From contig JAEWMT010000060.1 of assembly GCA_023393095.1 (NCBI GenBank), positions 1-22,678 on the forward strand: a stretch of 22,678 bases of DNA, read 5' to 3'. Shown piece by piece: positions 1 to 6,867 of this stretch. The position numbers and the translations under genes were made by a program. This stretch comes from Bacillota bacterium (GTDB lineage Bacteria; Bacillota; Clostridia; Lachnospirales; Lachnospiraceae). Under the pieces are notes generated by a model, which saw only the letters and a list, made by a program, of their open reading frames with translations, did not search any database and was not told where the DNA came from. Each line of letters starts with the position of its first letter. Within the stretch, counting starts at the first letter, position 1.

Positions 1-810
1 TCACGAACAAATATCCACTAAAATTGCAAGATAATAAACAATCGGTGCAGTAAAGATAATACTGTCAAAGCGATCCAAAATTCCACCGTGTCCCGGAATC
101 AGGTTGCCATAGTCTTTGATGTCATGATTCCTTTTGACCGCTGATGCAGCTAGATCTCCTATTTGTGAAATAATACTGGATGCAGCTCCTATGAAAGCAA
201 AGGAAAGTACGGGGTTATAAACTGCTTGTAATCTGTCCCGGAAAATTAACGCAAACAGAAATCCTAAAAGAGCGGCTCCAACAACTCCTCCGATACAGCC
301 TTCAATTGATTTTTTGGGGCTCAGTTTCGGAGCGAACTTATGCTTACCTATCAACACTCCCACACAGTAAGCAAAGGTATCAGACCCCCATGCACCGATA
401 AAAATAAGCCATACGAGGATTGCTCCGTCCTCCAGCATTCTTACCTGATATATGTATGACAGCATAATCCCGACATAAAACAAGCCAAAGAATACAACAG
501 TTATCTGATCTGTTTTAAACTTAGGAAATCCGAATACATAAGTAAACATTAATAGCATTAAAAATAGGATAAAGGTCATTAACTGATATTTTTCCATTCC
601 AAGATAAATCAACAGATAAAAAACTGCTGCAGCACCATAACCTAATATTCCCGGAACTGATTTATTTACATTCACAACCTTATATAACTCCATCATACCG
701 ATTATGGCTATGATAAAAAGGGAGGTAAATAAAATATCACCACCCAATACTATAATGATTAACGTAATTAACATTAGAATAATACCGCTGAGCAATCTTG
801 TCCGAAACAT
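1..810 (-). CDS. cdsA: Phosphatidate cytidylyltransferase CdsA
   Basis: This integral membrane enzyme makes CDP-diacylglycerol from phosphatidate and CTP, the branch point for bacterial phospholipid synthesis. The 269-residue protein is almost entirely hydrophobic helices, with about eight membrane segments. Near residues 222-250 it carries the CdsA family signature: SAVKRNHDIKD followed by IPGHGGILDRFDS, including the conserved K-R, K-D, H-G-G and D-R-x-D elements. The length is normal for the family. The ATG at 808-810 is preceded by TGGAGG at a good distance. It starts 25 bases after the uppS stop, so the two are probably co-transcribed, as in many Firmicutes. The stop codon TGA occupies the first three bases of the window, so the gene is complete. 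Confidence 0.96.
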   Translation of the reverse strand: MFRTRLLSGIILMLITLIIIVLGGDILFTSLFIIAIIGMMELYKVVNVNKSVPGILGYGAAAVFYLLIYLGMEKYQLMTFILFLMLLMFTYVFGFPKFKTDQITVVFFGLFYVGIMLSYIYQVRMLEDGAILVWLIFIGAWGSDTFAYCVGVLIGKHKFAPKLSPKKSIEGCIGGVVGAALLGFLFALIFRDRLQAVYNPVLSFAFIGAASSIISQIGDLAASAVKRNHDIKDYGNLIPGHGGILDRFDSIIFTAPIVYYLAILVDICS

Positions 811-835
811 GATCTACCTCCAGAGTGATAGTTTT

Positions 836-1552
836 TTATGATATGGCTCCGAATTTTCTATTTCTGCTGCTGTAATACTCAACTGCTTTCATTAGTTCCT
901 TCTTATTAAAATCCGGCCAAAGAACATCGGTGAAATATAATTCCGTATATGCAGTCTGCCATAAGAGGAAATTAGACAGGCGCTGTTCACCGCTGGTACG
1001 AATTAACAAATCTGGATCTGGTATATCCGTTGTGTCTAGATATTTTTCAAATACTTTTTCATCTATATAATCAATTTCTGCTTTATTCTCTTTTACATCT
1101 TTTGCAATCGCTTGTACTGCACGGATGATTTCGTCCCTACTTCCGTAATTAATTGCAACCTGAAATTTAAGTCCCGTATTATTCTTGGAGGCTTCCTCCA
1201 AAGCATCAATACTTTTTCTGATATCGTCGTTCAATTTCGATTTATCACCAATGACCCGAACTCGCATATTGTTTTTTGTACTAGTTTTAATACTAGTTTC
1301 CAGATAGGTCTGTAGTAGCTTCATAAGTGCATCTACCTCTTCCTGCGGACGTTTCCAGTTTTCCGTGGAAAAAGCATAAACCGTAAGATACTGAACACCC
1401 ATTTTATAGGCTATCTCACATATTTTCTCAACATTCTTGCTGCCCTGGGTATGTCCATAGTTACGCGGCATCAATCTTTTTTTAGCCCATCGTCCGTTTC
1501 CATCCAAAATTATTGCGATATGATTTGGTACATTTAATTCATTATCCTGCAT
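836..1552 (-). CDS. uppS: Isoprenyl transferase (undecaprenyl diphosphate synthase)
   Basis: A cytosolic cis-prenyltransferase that extends farnesyl diphosphate with isopentenyl diphosphate to undecaprenyl diphosphate, the lipid carrier for peptidoglycan and other wall polymers. The motif HIAIILDGNGRWAKKR lies at residues 11-26, with the catalytic Asp at about 17. The YAFSTENWKRP segment and the C-terminal RTSGEQRLSNFLLWQ and YTELYFTDVLWPDF blocks are all present. An 18-codon upstream extension to 1606 is open, but it would be translated from the palindromic repeat next door. AGGAG sits five bases before the ATG at 1552, so I place the start there (238 residues, the normal size). The spacer before it is unusually long for this operon. 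Confidence 0.95.
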   Translation of the reverse strand: MQDNELNVPNHIAIILDGNGRWAKKRLMPRNYGHTQGSKNVEKICEIAYKMGVQYLTVYAFSTENWKRPQEEVDALMKLLQTYLETSIKTSTKNNMRVRVIGDKSKLNDDIRKSIDALEEASKNNTGLKFQVAINYGSRDEIIRAVQAIAKDVKENKAEIDYIDEKVFEKYLDTTDIPDPDLLIRTSGEQRLSNFLLWQTAYTELYFTDVLWPDFNKKELMKAVEYYSSRNRKFGAIS

Positions 1553-1580
1553 AGCTTCTCCTATTCTACCGAAAGACAGT

Positions 1581-1661
1581 AGTGTGAATAGTCTCGCATA
1601 AAACATGCGAGTCTTTAGAAGAATAGCAAAAACATCTATTCTTCAGGATTTTTATGCCCAA
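1581..1661. repeat. Palindrome-rich intergenic repeat, copy next to uppS
   Basis: First of two imperfect direct copies in the frr-uppS spacer. On the plus strand it begins with about 34 bases identical to 1676-1709. It contains the dyad CTCGCAT/ATGCGAG (five-base loop) and then GAAGAATAG/CTATTCTTC (nine-base stem, nine-base loop). The block GGATTTTTATGCCCA follows, and GCCCA/TGGGC just beyond the unit can form another small hairpin. The stems are preserved in both copies although loops and linkers differ, which suggests structure matters. It lies outside the chosen uppS start. It could be a REP/MITE-like element or an RNA processing or stability structure; the sequence alone does not decide. 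Confidence 0.75.
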
Positions 1662-1675
1662 AAAGAATGGGCCTT

Positions 1676-1774
1676 AGTGTGAATAGTCTCGCATAAAACA
1701 TGCGAGTCTAAAGCCTCATTTACGAGGCTTATGAAGAATAGCATAAACATCTATTCTTCAGGATTTTATGCCCA
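1676..1774. repeat. Palindrome-rich intergenic repeat, copy nearer frr
   Basis: Second copy of the repeat found at 1581-1661, in the same orientation. It shares the 34-base leading block, the CTCGCAT/ATGCGAG hairpin and the GAAGAATAG/CTATTCTTC hairpin with a slightly changed loop. It also carries an insert of about 18-20 bases that is itself a hairpin, AAGCCTC/GAGGCTT around ATTTAC. Gain or loss of a complete hairpin between copies is typical of modular palindromic repeats. Confidence 0.75.
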
Positions 1775-1871
1775 GAAAACATGAATTTAACGTTATGTTA
1801 ATTTAAGAGGTATAACCTTGTTTTGTGATGCTTATTCCATGTTCTTCTGAGTTTTTATTTATCATGAATAA

Positions 1872-1911
1872 GGGTGTCTCAAAAGGAGATATTCTATCTT
1901 TTGATACACCC
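1872..1911 (-). terminator. Long hairpin after frr, possible terminator or transposon-end remnant
   Basis: Only 12 bases past the frr stop. The arms GGGTGTCTCAAAAG and CTTTTGATACACCC pair over 14 positions with one mismatch around a 12-base loop. Read on the minus strand, the downstream bases are AT-rich but not a clean T run, so a classical intrinsic terminator is only partly supported. The arm sequence resembles terminal inverted repeats of clostridial insertion sequences, from memory, so a solo end-to-end remnant is an alternative. Confidence 0.5.
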
Positions 1912-1923
1912 CATATTCTTAGA

Positions 1924-2478
1924 TTATACTGTAAGAATTTCTTTTGATTTTTCTTCCATAACCTTATCGATTTCAGCAATAAAACGGTCTGTAATCTTTT
2001 GCACCTCATCCTCTAAGTGCTTAAATTCATCCTCAGAGATTTCACTTGCTTTATTCTGCTTTTTAAAAAGTTCATTAGCATCACGCCTTATGTTTCTTAC
2101 GGCTACCTTGGAACTCTCTGCTTTTTTCTTAACATCCTTAACTAATTCTTTTCTTCTTTCCTCTGTAAGCTCTGGGAAAACAAGACGGATTACTTTACCG
2201 TCATTGCTTGGTGTTAAGCCTAAATCAGAGTTAATGATTGCTTTTTCTATCTCTTTAATTAACTTGCTCTCCCAAGGCTGTATTTGAATAACTCTTGCCT
2301 CAGGAACGGAAACATTTGCTACGGATTGAAGTGTAGAAGGCTGTCCGTAATAATCCACCCTGAGTTTATCTAAAAGATGCGGGTTCGCTCTACCCGCGCG
2401 TATTGATAAGTATTCTTCTCTTAAAGACGCAACTGTCTTTTCCATTTTTGCACTGAATTGCTCCAGCTTTGCATCCAT
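1924..2478 (-). CDS. frr: Ribosome recycling factor
   Basis: RRF acts with EF-G in the cytosol to split post-termination ribosomes from mRNA. At 184 residues the length matches the family (about 185). Landmarks are the N-terminal SLREEYLSIRAGRANPHLLD helix region, the domain II stretch around YYGQP and QIQPW, the LGLTPSNDGKVIRLVFPELT block, and the RRKELVK and RNIRRDANE helix. The ATG at 2476-2478 follows GGAGG at normal spacing. It begins 28 bases after the pyrH stop, the conserved pyrH-frr pair of nearly all bacteria. Confidence 0.97.
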   Translation of the reverse strand: MDAKLEQFSAKMEKTVASLREEYLSIRAGRANPHLLDKLRVDYYGQPSTLQSVANVSVPEARVIQIQPWESKLIKEIEKAIINSDLGLTPSNDGKVIRLVFPELTEERRKELVKDVKKKAESSKVAVRNIRRDANELFKKQNKASEISEDEFKHLEDEVQKITDRFIAEIDKVMEEKSKEILTV

Positions 2479-2506
2479 ATTATTACCTCCAACTATATTG
2501 ATATGT

Positions 2507-3217
2507 TTATTTCGAAACGGTTAATCTGGTACCGTTTGAATTACCTTGTGCTGCTTTTACGATGCTATTTTCTTCTGATAGTCCGAATAATAACATTGGC
2601 ATATTATTTTCAACACATAAAACGGTTGCTGACAGATCTATTACGCCAAGCTTTTTATCAAGAACTTCCTGCATAGGTATCTCATCAAATTTTATCGCCC
2701 GTGGATTAAGTTTTGGATCACTGTCATAAACCCCATCAACAGCTTTGGCATTCAATATAATATCACAATCCAATTCCACTGCTCGTAAAACGGTTGCTGT
2801 ATCGGTTGAAAAATAAGGATGTCCTGTACCTCCGGCTAAGAATGCAACACCACCCTGCTTCATACAGGTAATGACACTATCCTTCGAAAACAGCGTTGAC
2901 ATACTTCCGCATGCAAATGGTGTAAAAACCTCAGTATTAATTCCTACATAACGAAAAATCTCAGAGACATAGATACAATTCATTACGGTAGCAAGCATTC
3001 CGATCTGGTCTGCTTTTGTGCGGTCGATGGTTTCACTGGTTCTGCCTCGCCAGAAATTCCCGCCTCCAATTACAATACTAACCTGAATCCCTTCCTCTAT
3101 TAATGTCTTAACCTGCTTTGCCACAATAATACAAGTTGCTTCATCAAAACCGGTTTTCTTCTCTCCAGCTAAAGCTTCACCGCTTAATTTTAATAATACT
3201 CTTTCATATGCCTTCAT
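2507..3217 (-). CDS. pyrH: UMP kinase
   Basis: Phosphorylates UMP to UDP with ATP in pyrimidine nucleotide synthesis; it belongs to the bacterial amino-acid-kinase-fold family, not the eukaryotic UMP/CMP kinases. The 236-residue protein opens with YERVLLKLSGEALAG. It has GGGNFWRGR at about residues 51-59, AFLAGGTGHPYFSTDTATVL in the middle, and the ILNAKAVDGVYDSDP block typical of PyrH. The length is normal. The ribosome site GGAGG lies 12 bases before the ATG at 3217, which is long but unopposed by a better start, and the family's N-terminus begins exactly here. A strong promoter-like sequence lies about 100 bases upstream. Confidence 0.97.
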   Translation of the reverse strand: MKAYERVLLKLSGEALAGEKKTGFDEATCIIVAKQVKTLIEEGIQVSIVIGGGNFWRGRTSETIDRTKADQIGMLATVMNCIYVSEIFRYVGINTEVFTPFACGSMSTLFSKDSVITCMKQGGVAFLAGGTGHPYFSTDTATVLRAVELDCDIILNAKAVDGVYDSDPKLNPRAIKFDEIPMQEVLDKKLGVIDLSATVLCVENNMPMLLFGLSEENSIVKAAQGNSNGTRLTVSK

Positions 3218-3553
3218 ATTAATAATTAGCCTCCATGCGTAATTCTTATGGTTTATTTCAATTATCTATAACAATTTACCACAAAACCATATTTATTACC
3301 AGACTAAATTATATTTATATTATAATAAAATTAGAGTGTCAATAGTCAGATATTAACTAGATTAATGATTATGTGTGTATCTATATTCAGATGGCGAAGA
3401 ACTTTAGTTCTTTGAGACCTGCTCAAGCGATTATTACATAAAAACTTTATATACAGTCAATTTGGCTTTAAAGTAAAGCAAGTCCAGATAAATATATATG
3501 CACAAATATTCATATCACTACATAAATCCGACTTATGACTAATCATTATAATC
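3218..3553. other. Intergenic region between the bactofilin gene and pyrH
   Basis: A 336-base AT-rich spacer without a credible gene. It contains the pyrH promoter described separately and an untranslated leader of roughly 90 bases. A small dyad AAGAACT/AGTTCTT near 3399-3414 lacks a T run, so I do not call it a terminator. I see no PyrR-type or other recognised leader structure. Confidence 0.6.
3314..3342 (-). promoter_or_regulatory. Sigma-A-type promoter for pyrH-frr-uppS-cdsA
   Basis: On the minus strand TTGACA (3337-3342) is separated by exactly 17 bases from TATAAA (3314-3319), an 11 of 12 match to the vegetative consensus. It is followed by A/T-rich DNA, and the predicted start is about 90 bases before the pyrH ATG. 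It gives this block its own transcription although B. subtilis has the genes directly after tsf. Confidence 0.75.
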
Positions 3554-4447
3554 TTATTCAAAAATATTGTCGATATCCACAGAAGCATAGCTTAAGGAAC
3601 AGAAACCTTCAATTACGGCACCATTATTAATCTGAACTGATTTTGCCTTAATATTTCCTTTAATAATTGCAGTAGAATCAATAACGATTGGCCCGTTAAC
3701 ATCAATCTCACCCTTTATAGCTCCTGCAATCACACCTGAGGTTGCAGTAACATCTCCTATTACCACTGTTCCAAGGCCGATCTTCACACTACCATCACTT
3801 ACAATACATCCATCCAGACGTTCTGTATTGACATAAACCTCAGTAGCGGTAGAATTACCTTTCACTTTACCTGTTATAGATAATTTTCCGAGGCAATCAA
3901 TATCTCCAGTTATCGCTCCCATCACATCCAGAGATCCATCGGTGGTAATGCTTCCGTTGATTGTAGTTCCTTTTGAGATTACAGTAACATTATCTTCGCT
4001 TGCCACAGAAGCTGCTTTTACCTTTGGTGTTTCTTTTAATTCTTCCTTTGCTTCTTCCGCTGGTACTTCGACTCTTTCCAAATCTTCATCAGAGTTTAAA
4101 GCTTCTAATAATTCTAAATCCACATTATCATCCATATTTTCTTCCTCTTCTTCCTGAAGTATTTCAATTTTTTCTTCTGTCAATATCTGATTAGTTTCCT
4201 CTGATTTAGCTTCTTCTTCGATTTTTTCTTCACTTATTTCTTTTGCTTCATTCTCCAATACAAAATCATCAATCCATTCCTTTATCTTATCCTTGTCTGA
4301 ATTATTGTCCGATACAGCATTCTCCGTATCTAATGTATTGATCATCTGCTCTTCTGCCTCATTTGTTTGTTGATTCTGATCGTCATCCGGTAGCAATTCG
4401 TTTACAGCCTGTGACAAATCGTCTTTAAATTCCTTAAAAAAGCCCAT
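3554..4447 (-). CDS. Bactofilin-family polymer-forming protein with long acidic N-terminus
   Basis: Bactofilins form nucleotide-independent filaments of a right-handed beta-helix, often at the membrane, and recruit wall-modifying enzymes or shape determinants. The last ~150 residues have the repeating short hydrophobic/glycine pattern of the family (VTVISKGTTINGSITTDGSL, then repeated G-x-I and V-I-x-G-x-I units). The first ~145 residues are a highly charged, Glu/Asp-rich, low-complexity arm, longer than in typical bactofilins of 100-200 residues. An upstream TTG at 4453 could add two residues, but AGGAGG is nine bases from the ATG at 4447, which I chose (297 residues). It follows the deacetylase by 22 bases, so the two are almost certainly one operon. 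Confidence 0.85.
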   Translation of the reverse strand: MGFFKEFKDDLSQAVNELLPDDDQNQQTNEAEEQMINTLDTENAVSDNNSDKDKIKEWIDDFVLENEAKEISEEKIEEEAKSEETNQILTEEKIEILQEEEEENMDDNVDLELLEALNSDEDLERVEVPAEEAKEELKETPKVKAASVASEDNVTVISKGTTINGSITTDGSLDVMGAITGDIDCLGKLSITGKVKGNSTATEVYVNTERLDGCIVSDGSVKIGLGTVVIGDVTATSGVIAGAIKGEIDVNGPIVIDSTAIIKGNIKAKSVQINNGAVIEGFCSLSYASVDIDNIFE

Positions 4448-4469
4448 GTTCAAATACCTCCTATGTATT

Positions 4470-5531
4470 TTATTTAATCGAATCTGCCTTTATCATTTGA
4501 ATTGGTGTAACATTTTTGTTTAAAGGTAATAATTGAGCTCCGCCTTTCTTTAAAGCTTTTATCAATTTGGGCAATGAGTCCACTGTTGATTTCTTAGCCT
4601 GGGTATCATGCATCAAAACAATTGCCCTATCTTTTTTTGCCACACCATCTAATATATTCCGAACCAATTGACCCTTCGTATAAGTAATTCTGGTTGCATC
4701 TCCATTTACAACATTCCAATCAAAATAGACGATAGATTTTTTATTTAAATCATGGATGAACTTATTCATACCGTTTTCATTTACTAGATTGTCGCTGCCT
4801 CCTGGAAAACGGTAAATTGAAGGTTTATATCCAGTAATATCATATAACAATTTCCTTAGTTTTGTAAAGTCCTTATCAAAATCTTCTACGGAATTATATA
4901 ATTGTTCATAATTATGTGAGTAAGAATGCATGCCTAAGGTATGACCTTCATTCACTATTCTTTTATATTGTTCTTTGGAGCGCTTATCCGTCTTTCCTAT
5001 CACAAAAAATGTCGCTTTTACATGATATTTATCCAAAATATCCAATATCTTATCTGTATAAATACTTGGCCCGTCATCAAAGGTTAAATAAACTTTTTTT
5101 CCAGAATAAATACCTTCTTTTCTTGCGGGATCTGATTTATTGGAACTATCATTATCTTTGTTAATTGTATTAATATCATTCTTTTTTTTATCTGTATCTA
5201 ATTGTTCTTGTATTGATTTTTCTTTCTCCTGATTATTCACAGTATCATTATAATACTGAGCTGCTGGTGGAGTTAATATAGCATAAGCCTGCTTCAAGGT
5301 ATCAGAGGTTTTAATTGCCGCATAAACATAATTACCATCAGTTTTCTTTTCTGAATATTCAGTCAACCCATGTGCAGCAGCGAGCTCATTCACTTGTTTT
5401 TGTAGCTGACCAATCTTTAGACCAAGAAATACACAAAAAATTGTAGGTAAAATCAACATTAAAATAATTAATAAAATGATAGCCGTCTTAATCCGATTCA
5501 CTCGTTTTCTTTTGTTATTATCCATAAGCAT
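4470..5531 (-). CDS. Membrane-anchored polysaccharide deacetylase (NodB domain)
   Basis: A probable extracellular carbohydrate esterase family 4 enzyme removing acetyl groups from peptidoglycan or another glycan. Residues 15-37 form one membrane segment after a basic N-terminus, giving an N-in, C-out topology. A Ser/Asn/Lys-rich linker of about 100 residues leads to the NodB domain. All key motifs are present: TFDDGP at 150-155 (general base Asp152, metal Asp153), H-S-Y-S-H with metal ligands His202 and His206, RFPGGS at 241-246 and LMHD with His308. The domain should therefore be active. Start ATG at 5531 has only a weak AAGGTGA site; an ATG two codons later is also possible. The substrate cannot be told from sequence. 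The bactofilin follows in the same operon. Confidence 0.9.
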   Translation of the reverse strand: MLMDNNKRKRVNRIKTAIILLIILMLILPTIFCVFLGLKIGQLQKQVNELAAAHGLTEYSEKKTDGNYVYAAIKTSDTLKQAYAILTPPAAQYYNDTVNNQEKEKSIQEQLDTDKKKNDINTINKDNDSSNKSDPARKEGIYSGKKVYLTFDDGPSIYTDKILDILDKYHVKATFFVIGKTDKRSKEQYKRIVNEGHTLGMHSYSHNYEQLYNSVEDFDKDFTKLRKLLYDITGYKPSIYRFPGGSDNLVNENGMNKFIHDLNKKSIVYFDWNVVNGDATRITYTKGQLVRNILDGVAKKDRAIVLMHDTQAKKSTVDSLPKLIKALKKGGAQLLPLNKNVTPIQMIKADSIK

Positions 5532-5579
5532 TTTATATTCACCTTGTCAGCCTTTATCCCTTGTTATAATCACATCAAT

Positions 5580-5588
5580 ATTCTATCA
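5580..5588 (-). promoter_or_regulatory. Candidate extended -10 promoter for the deacetylase-bactofilin operon
   Basis: On the minus strand TATGATAGAAT contains TGn directly before TAGAAT (5580-5585), a typical Gram-positive extended -10 element. It lies about 49 bases upstream of the deacetylase ATG. No good -35 hexamer is visible at 16-18 bases, so confidence is moderate. Confidence 0.45.
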
Positions 5589-5734
5589 TATTTCGATAAG
5601 AAATAACATTAATTTTAATAAAATTATCTTAAAAAAGAAACATCACTTAAGGAATTGCCCTTTTAATTCAAATAAATTAAGATTAATTTTTTTAATTGCT
5701 ATCAGAAAAAGCCGATATGATAATTGGGATATTT

Positions 5735-5763
5735 TTGACACATAATAAAAGATAATTTATAAA
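5735..5763 (+). promoter_or_regulatory. Plus-strand promoter-like sequence without an assigned gene
   Basis: TTGACA (5735-5740), 17 bases, TATAAA (5758-5763): an 11 of 12 match to the vegetative consensus, facing right, opposite to every gene in the window. No plus-strand coding region with a ribosome site follows. A small RNA or an antisense transcript into the 247-aa gene is possible. So is chance, because the region is very AT-rich. Confidence 0.35.
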
Positions 5764-5877
5764 TATATGGCTTAATATAACATAGAAAAAGGGGACTTAT
5801 CTGTATATACTTGGTGAATAAGACTTAGATTCCTACTTATAAATAACGAATTATATATCATGAGAGAATTGAAAGAA

Positions 5878-5896
5878 AATGACCTAAACAGTCATT
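5878..5896 (-). terminator. Weak hairpin terminator candidate after the greA-like cassette
   Basis: AATGAC/GTCATT (six pairs, seven-base loop). On the minus strand it is followed by TTCTTTC, a partial T-rich tract. It sits just past the repeat copy downstream of the 247-aa gene, where an end of transcription is expected, but the stem is short. Confidence 0.3.
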
Positions 5897-5914
5897 AAGA
5901 ATATGAACGATAGT

Positions 5915-5944
5915 AACATCTTTTTGTGTTATTTTGTCATAAAT
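5915..5944 (-). pseudogene. Remnant of the 5' end of a second greA-like gene
   Basis: Minus-strand codons read IYDKITQKDV, identical to residues 2-10 of the greA-like protein at 7074-7577 (MYDKITQKDV) except that the start codon ATG has become ATT. The upstream purine-rich ribosome site region is also kept. After the tenth codon the similarity ends abruptly. It is the residue of a lost gene copy, not a functional gene. Confidence 0.7.
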
Positions 5945-6104
5945 GATATATCTCCTTTTCCTTGTTTTTAATAATACTAAAGTTATTTCACACTCTTAAG
6001 ATGTTAGAATATCACTACAGTATATTAAACTTTAAATATATTGTCTGAATCACACTACAGCTATGAAAGCGCTTTTATTAAAAATTATGCCAATCATGAA
6101 AGGA
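5915..6104 (-). repeat. Imperfect direct repeat, left copy
   Basis: This segment aligns with 7548-7745. Read on the plus strand, both have AACATCTTTTTG, then TAATACTAAAGTTATTT, then AAGATGTTAG, then AGCTATGA, and finally a block ending in AAAGGA. Similarity is high over the first ~110 bases, weak in the middle, and recognisable again at the end. The left copy contains a decayed greA-like start and the true 3' end of the 247-aa gene (6078-6104). The distance between copies is about 1.63 kb. Confidence 0.75.
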
Positions 6105-6821
6105 ATTATCTGGATGGATTTCTGCATAAGCGCTACAAATGATTCCATTATCGCATACTGAACTGTCGCATTGAAATGATATATTTACTCCATTAAAATT
6201 CAAATACTCCGCTTTAATTTCCGAAACTAATTTTTCAATATCAATCATCGGAAAATATTTATTAATTAATTCTTCTATATTTATCTTGTCTTTAGTTCCA
6301 TTGTTAGGGCTTTCTTCATAGACCGAATGAGCCCGGTTAACTGTATTTACTGCTTCATGTGTATAAATAGATTTAAATAAATCCTTATCTGTCGGCATAT
6401 TTTCTTTAATAATAAATGGCGCCAAATCATCTCCATCTTCCCAAAACGGATAGCCACATCCACAGATATCATCAAATACCTCCACCAAAAAGTTTTGATT
6501 GATTTCTATCTGATTTTCTTTTATATTTTGTAAACGATGATTGTAGTATTCTTCAATTCCTTCAGCTACTTGCTCATTATTCATATCCTGGCTTAAATAA
6601 TTTCTAATCGGTTCATATTTCTTGTACCGCCAGCTATTCTCTTCGTTCCAAAATTCATTTTTGTAATTTTCCCAATCAAAATTAATACTCATTTGTTGCG
6701 TAGAATAAATACCCAAGTAGCCCAAATCTACGCATCCTTCTACAATTTTAAATTCTTGATTTTCTTTTGAATATATAATTTTTACACGCTTTTCTTCTAT
6801 TTTATTACATTCTTTCTTCAT
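6078..6821 (-). CDS. Uncharacterised 247-residue protein
   Basis: I do not recognise this family. The predicted protein is acidic, aromatic- and Asn-rich, and soluble, with no signal peptide or membrane segment. It has a Cys/aromatic stretch CGCGYPFWEDGDD near residues 118-130 and three further Cys in the C-terminal 50 residues (CDSSVCDNGIIC). The C-terminus ends SFHDWHNF. ATG at 6821 follows GAGG at nine bases. It lies downstream of the greA-like gene and the GNAT-like fragment, probably in the same transcript. A decayed copy of its last codons occurs upstream of the greA-like gene, showing that this gene once existed in two copies here. It may be accessory DNA; function unknown. Confidence 0.7.
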   Translation of the reverse strand: MKKECNKIEEKRVKIIYSKENQEFKIVEGCVDLGYLGIYSTQQMSINFDWENYKNEFWNEENSWRYKKYEPIRNYLSQDMNNEQVAEGIEEYYNHRLQNIKENQIEINQNFLVEVFDDICGCGYPFWEDGDDLAPFIIKENMPTDKDLFKSIYTHEAVNTVNRAHSVYEESPNNGTKDKINIEELINKYFPMIDIEKLVSEIKAEYLNFNGVNISFQCDSSVCDNGIICSAYAEIHPDNSFHDWHNF

Positions 6822-6867
6822 TTGTTCTTACCTCATTTTCTCTAAGCCATTGTTGTAATCGTATTTA

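Larger units (their letters stand above)
5532..6077. other. AT-rich spacer between the 247-aa gene and the deacetylase operon
   Basis: A 546-base region with no convincing gene. It holds the deacetylase promoter near 5580, a plus-strand promoter-like sequence at 5735-5763, a small hairpin near 5880-5896, and the decayed direct-repeat copy from 5915 that includes a broken start of a greA-like gene. Each is listed separately. Confidence 0.6.

Noticed and set aside
1553..1606. N-terminal extension of uppS
   Set aside because: The extra 18 codons come from the palindromic repeat, and the ribosome site fits the ATG at 1552.
1581..1774. CRISPR-like array from repeated units in the frr-uppS spacer
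   Set aside because: Only two copies, units of unequal length, internal multiple hairpins and no spacer pattern or cas gene.
1803..2009. 68-codon minus-strand frame overlapping the frr end
   Set aside because: It overlaps frr in another frame and runs through the hairpin; no family features.
3218..3320. Pyrimidine-sensing leader or riboswitch before pyrH
   Set aside because: No PyrR-type binding loop, no terminator/antiterminator pair visible in the ~90-base leader.
3399..3414. Dyad AAGAACT/AGTTCTT as a terminator of the bactofilin operon
   Set aside because: Very small loop, low GC and no T run after it on the minus strand.
3942..4194. Plus-strand frames rich in Ser, Leu and Phe
   Set aside because: They mirror the Glu-rich coding arm of the bactofilin (GAA read backwards as TTC) and have no ribosome site.
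5820..5900. Twelve-codon plus-strand frame (MRELKENDLNSH) behind the orphan promoter
   Set aside because: No ribosome binding site before its ATG and too short to judge.
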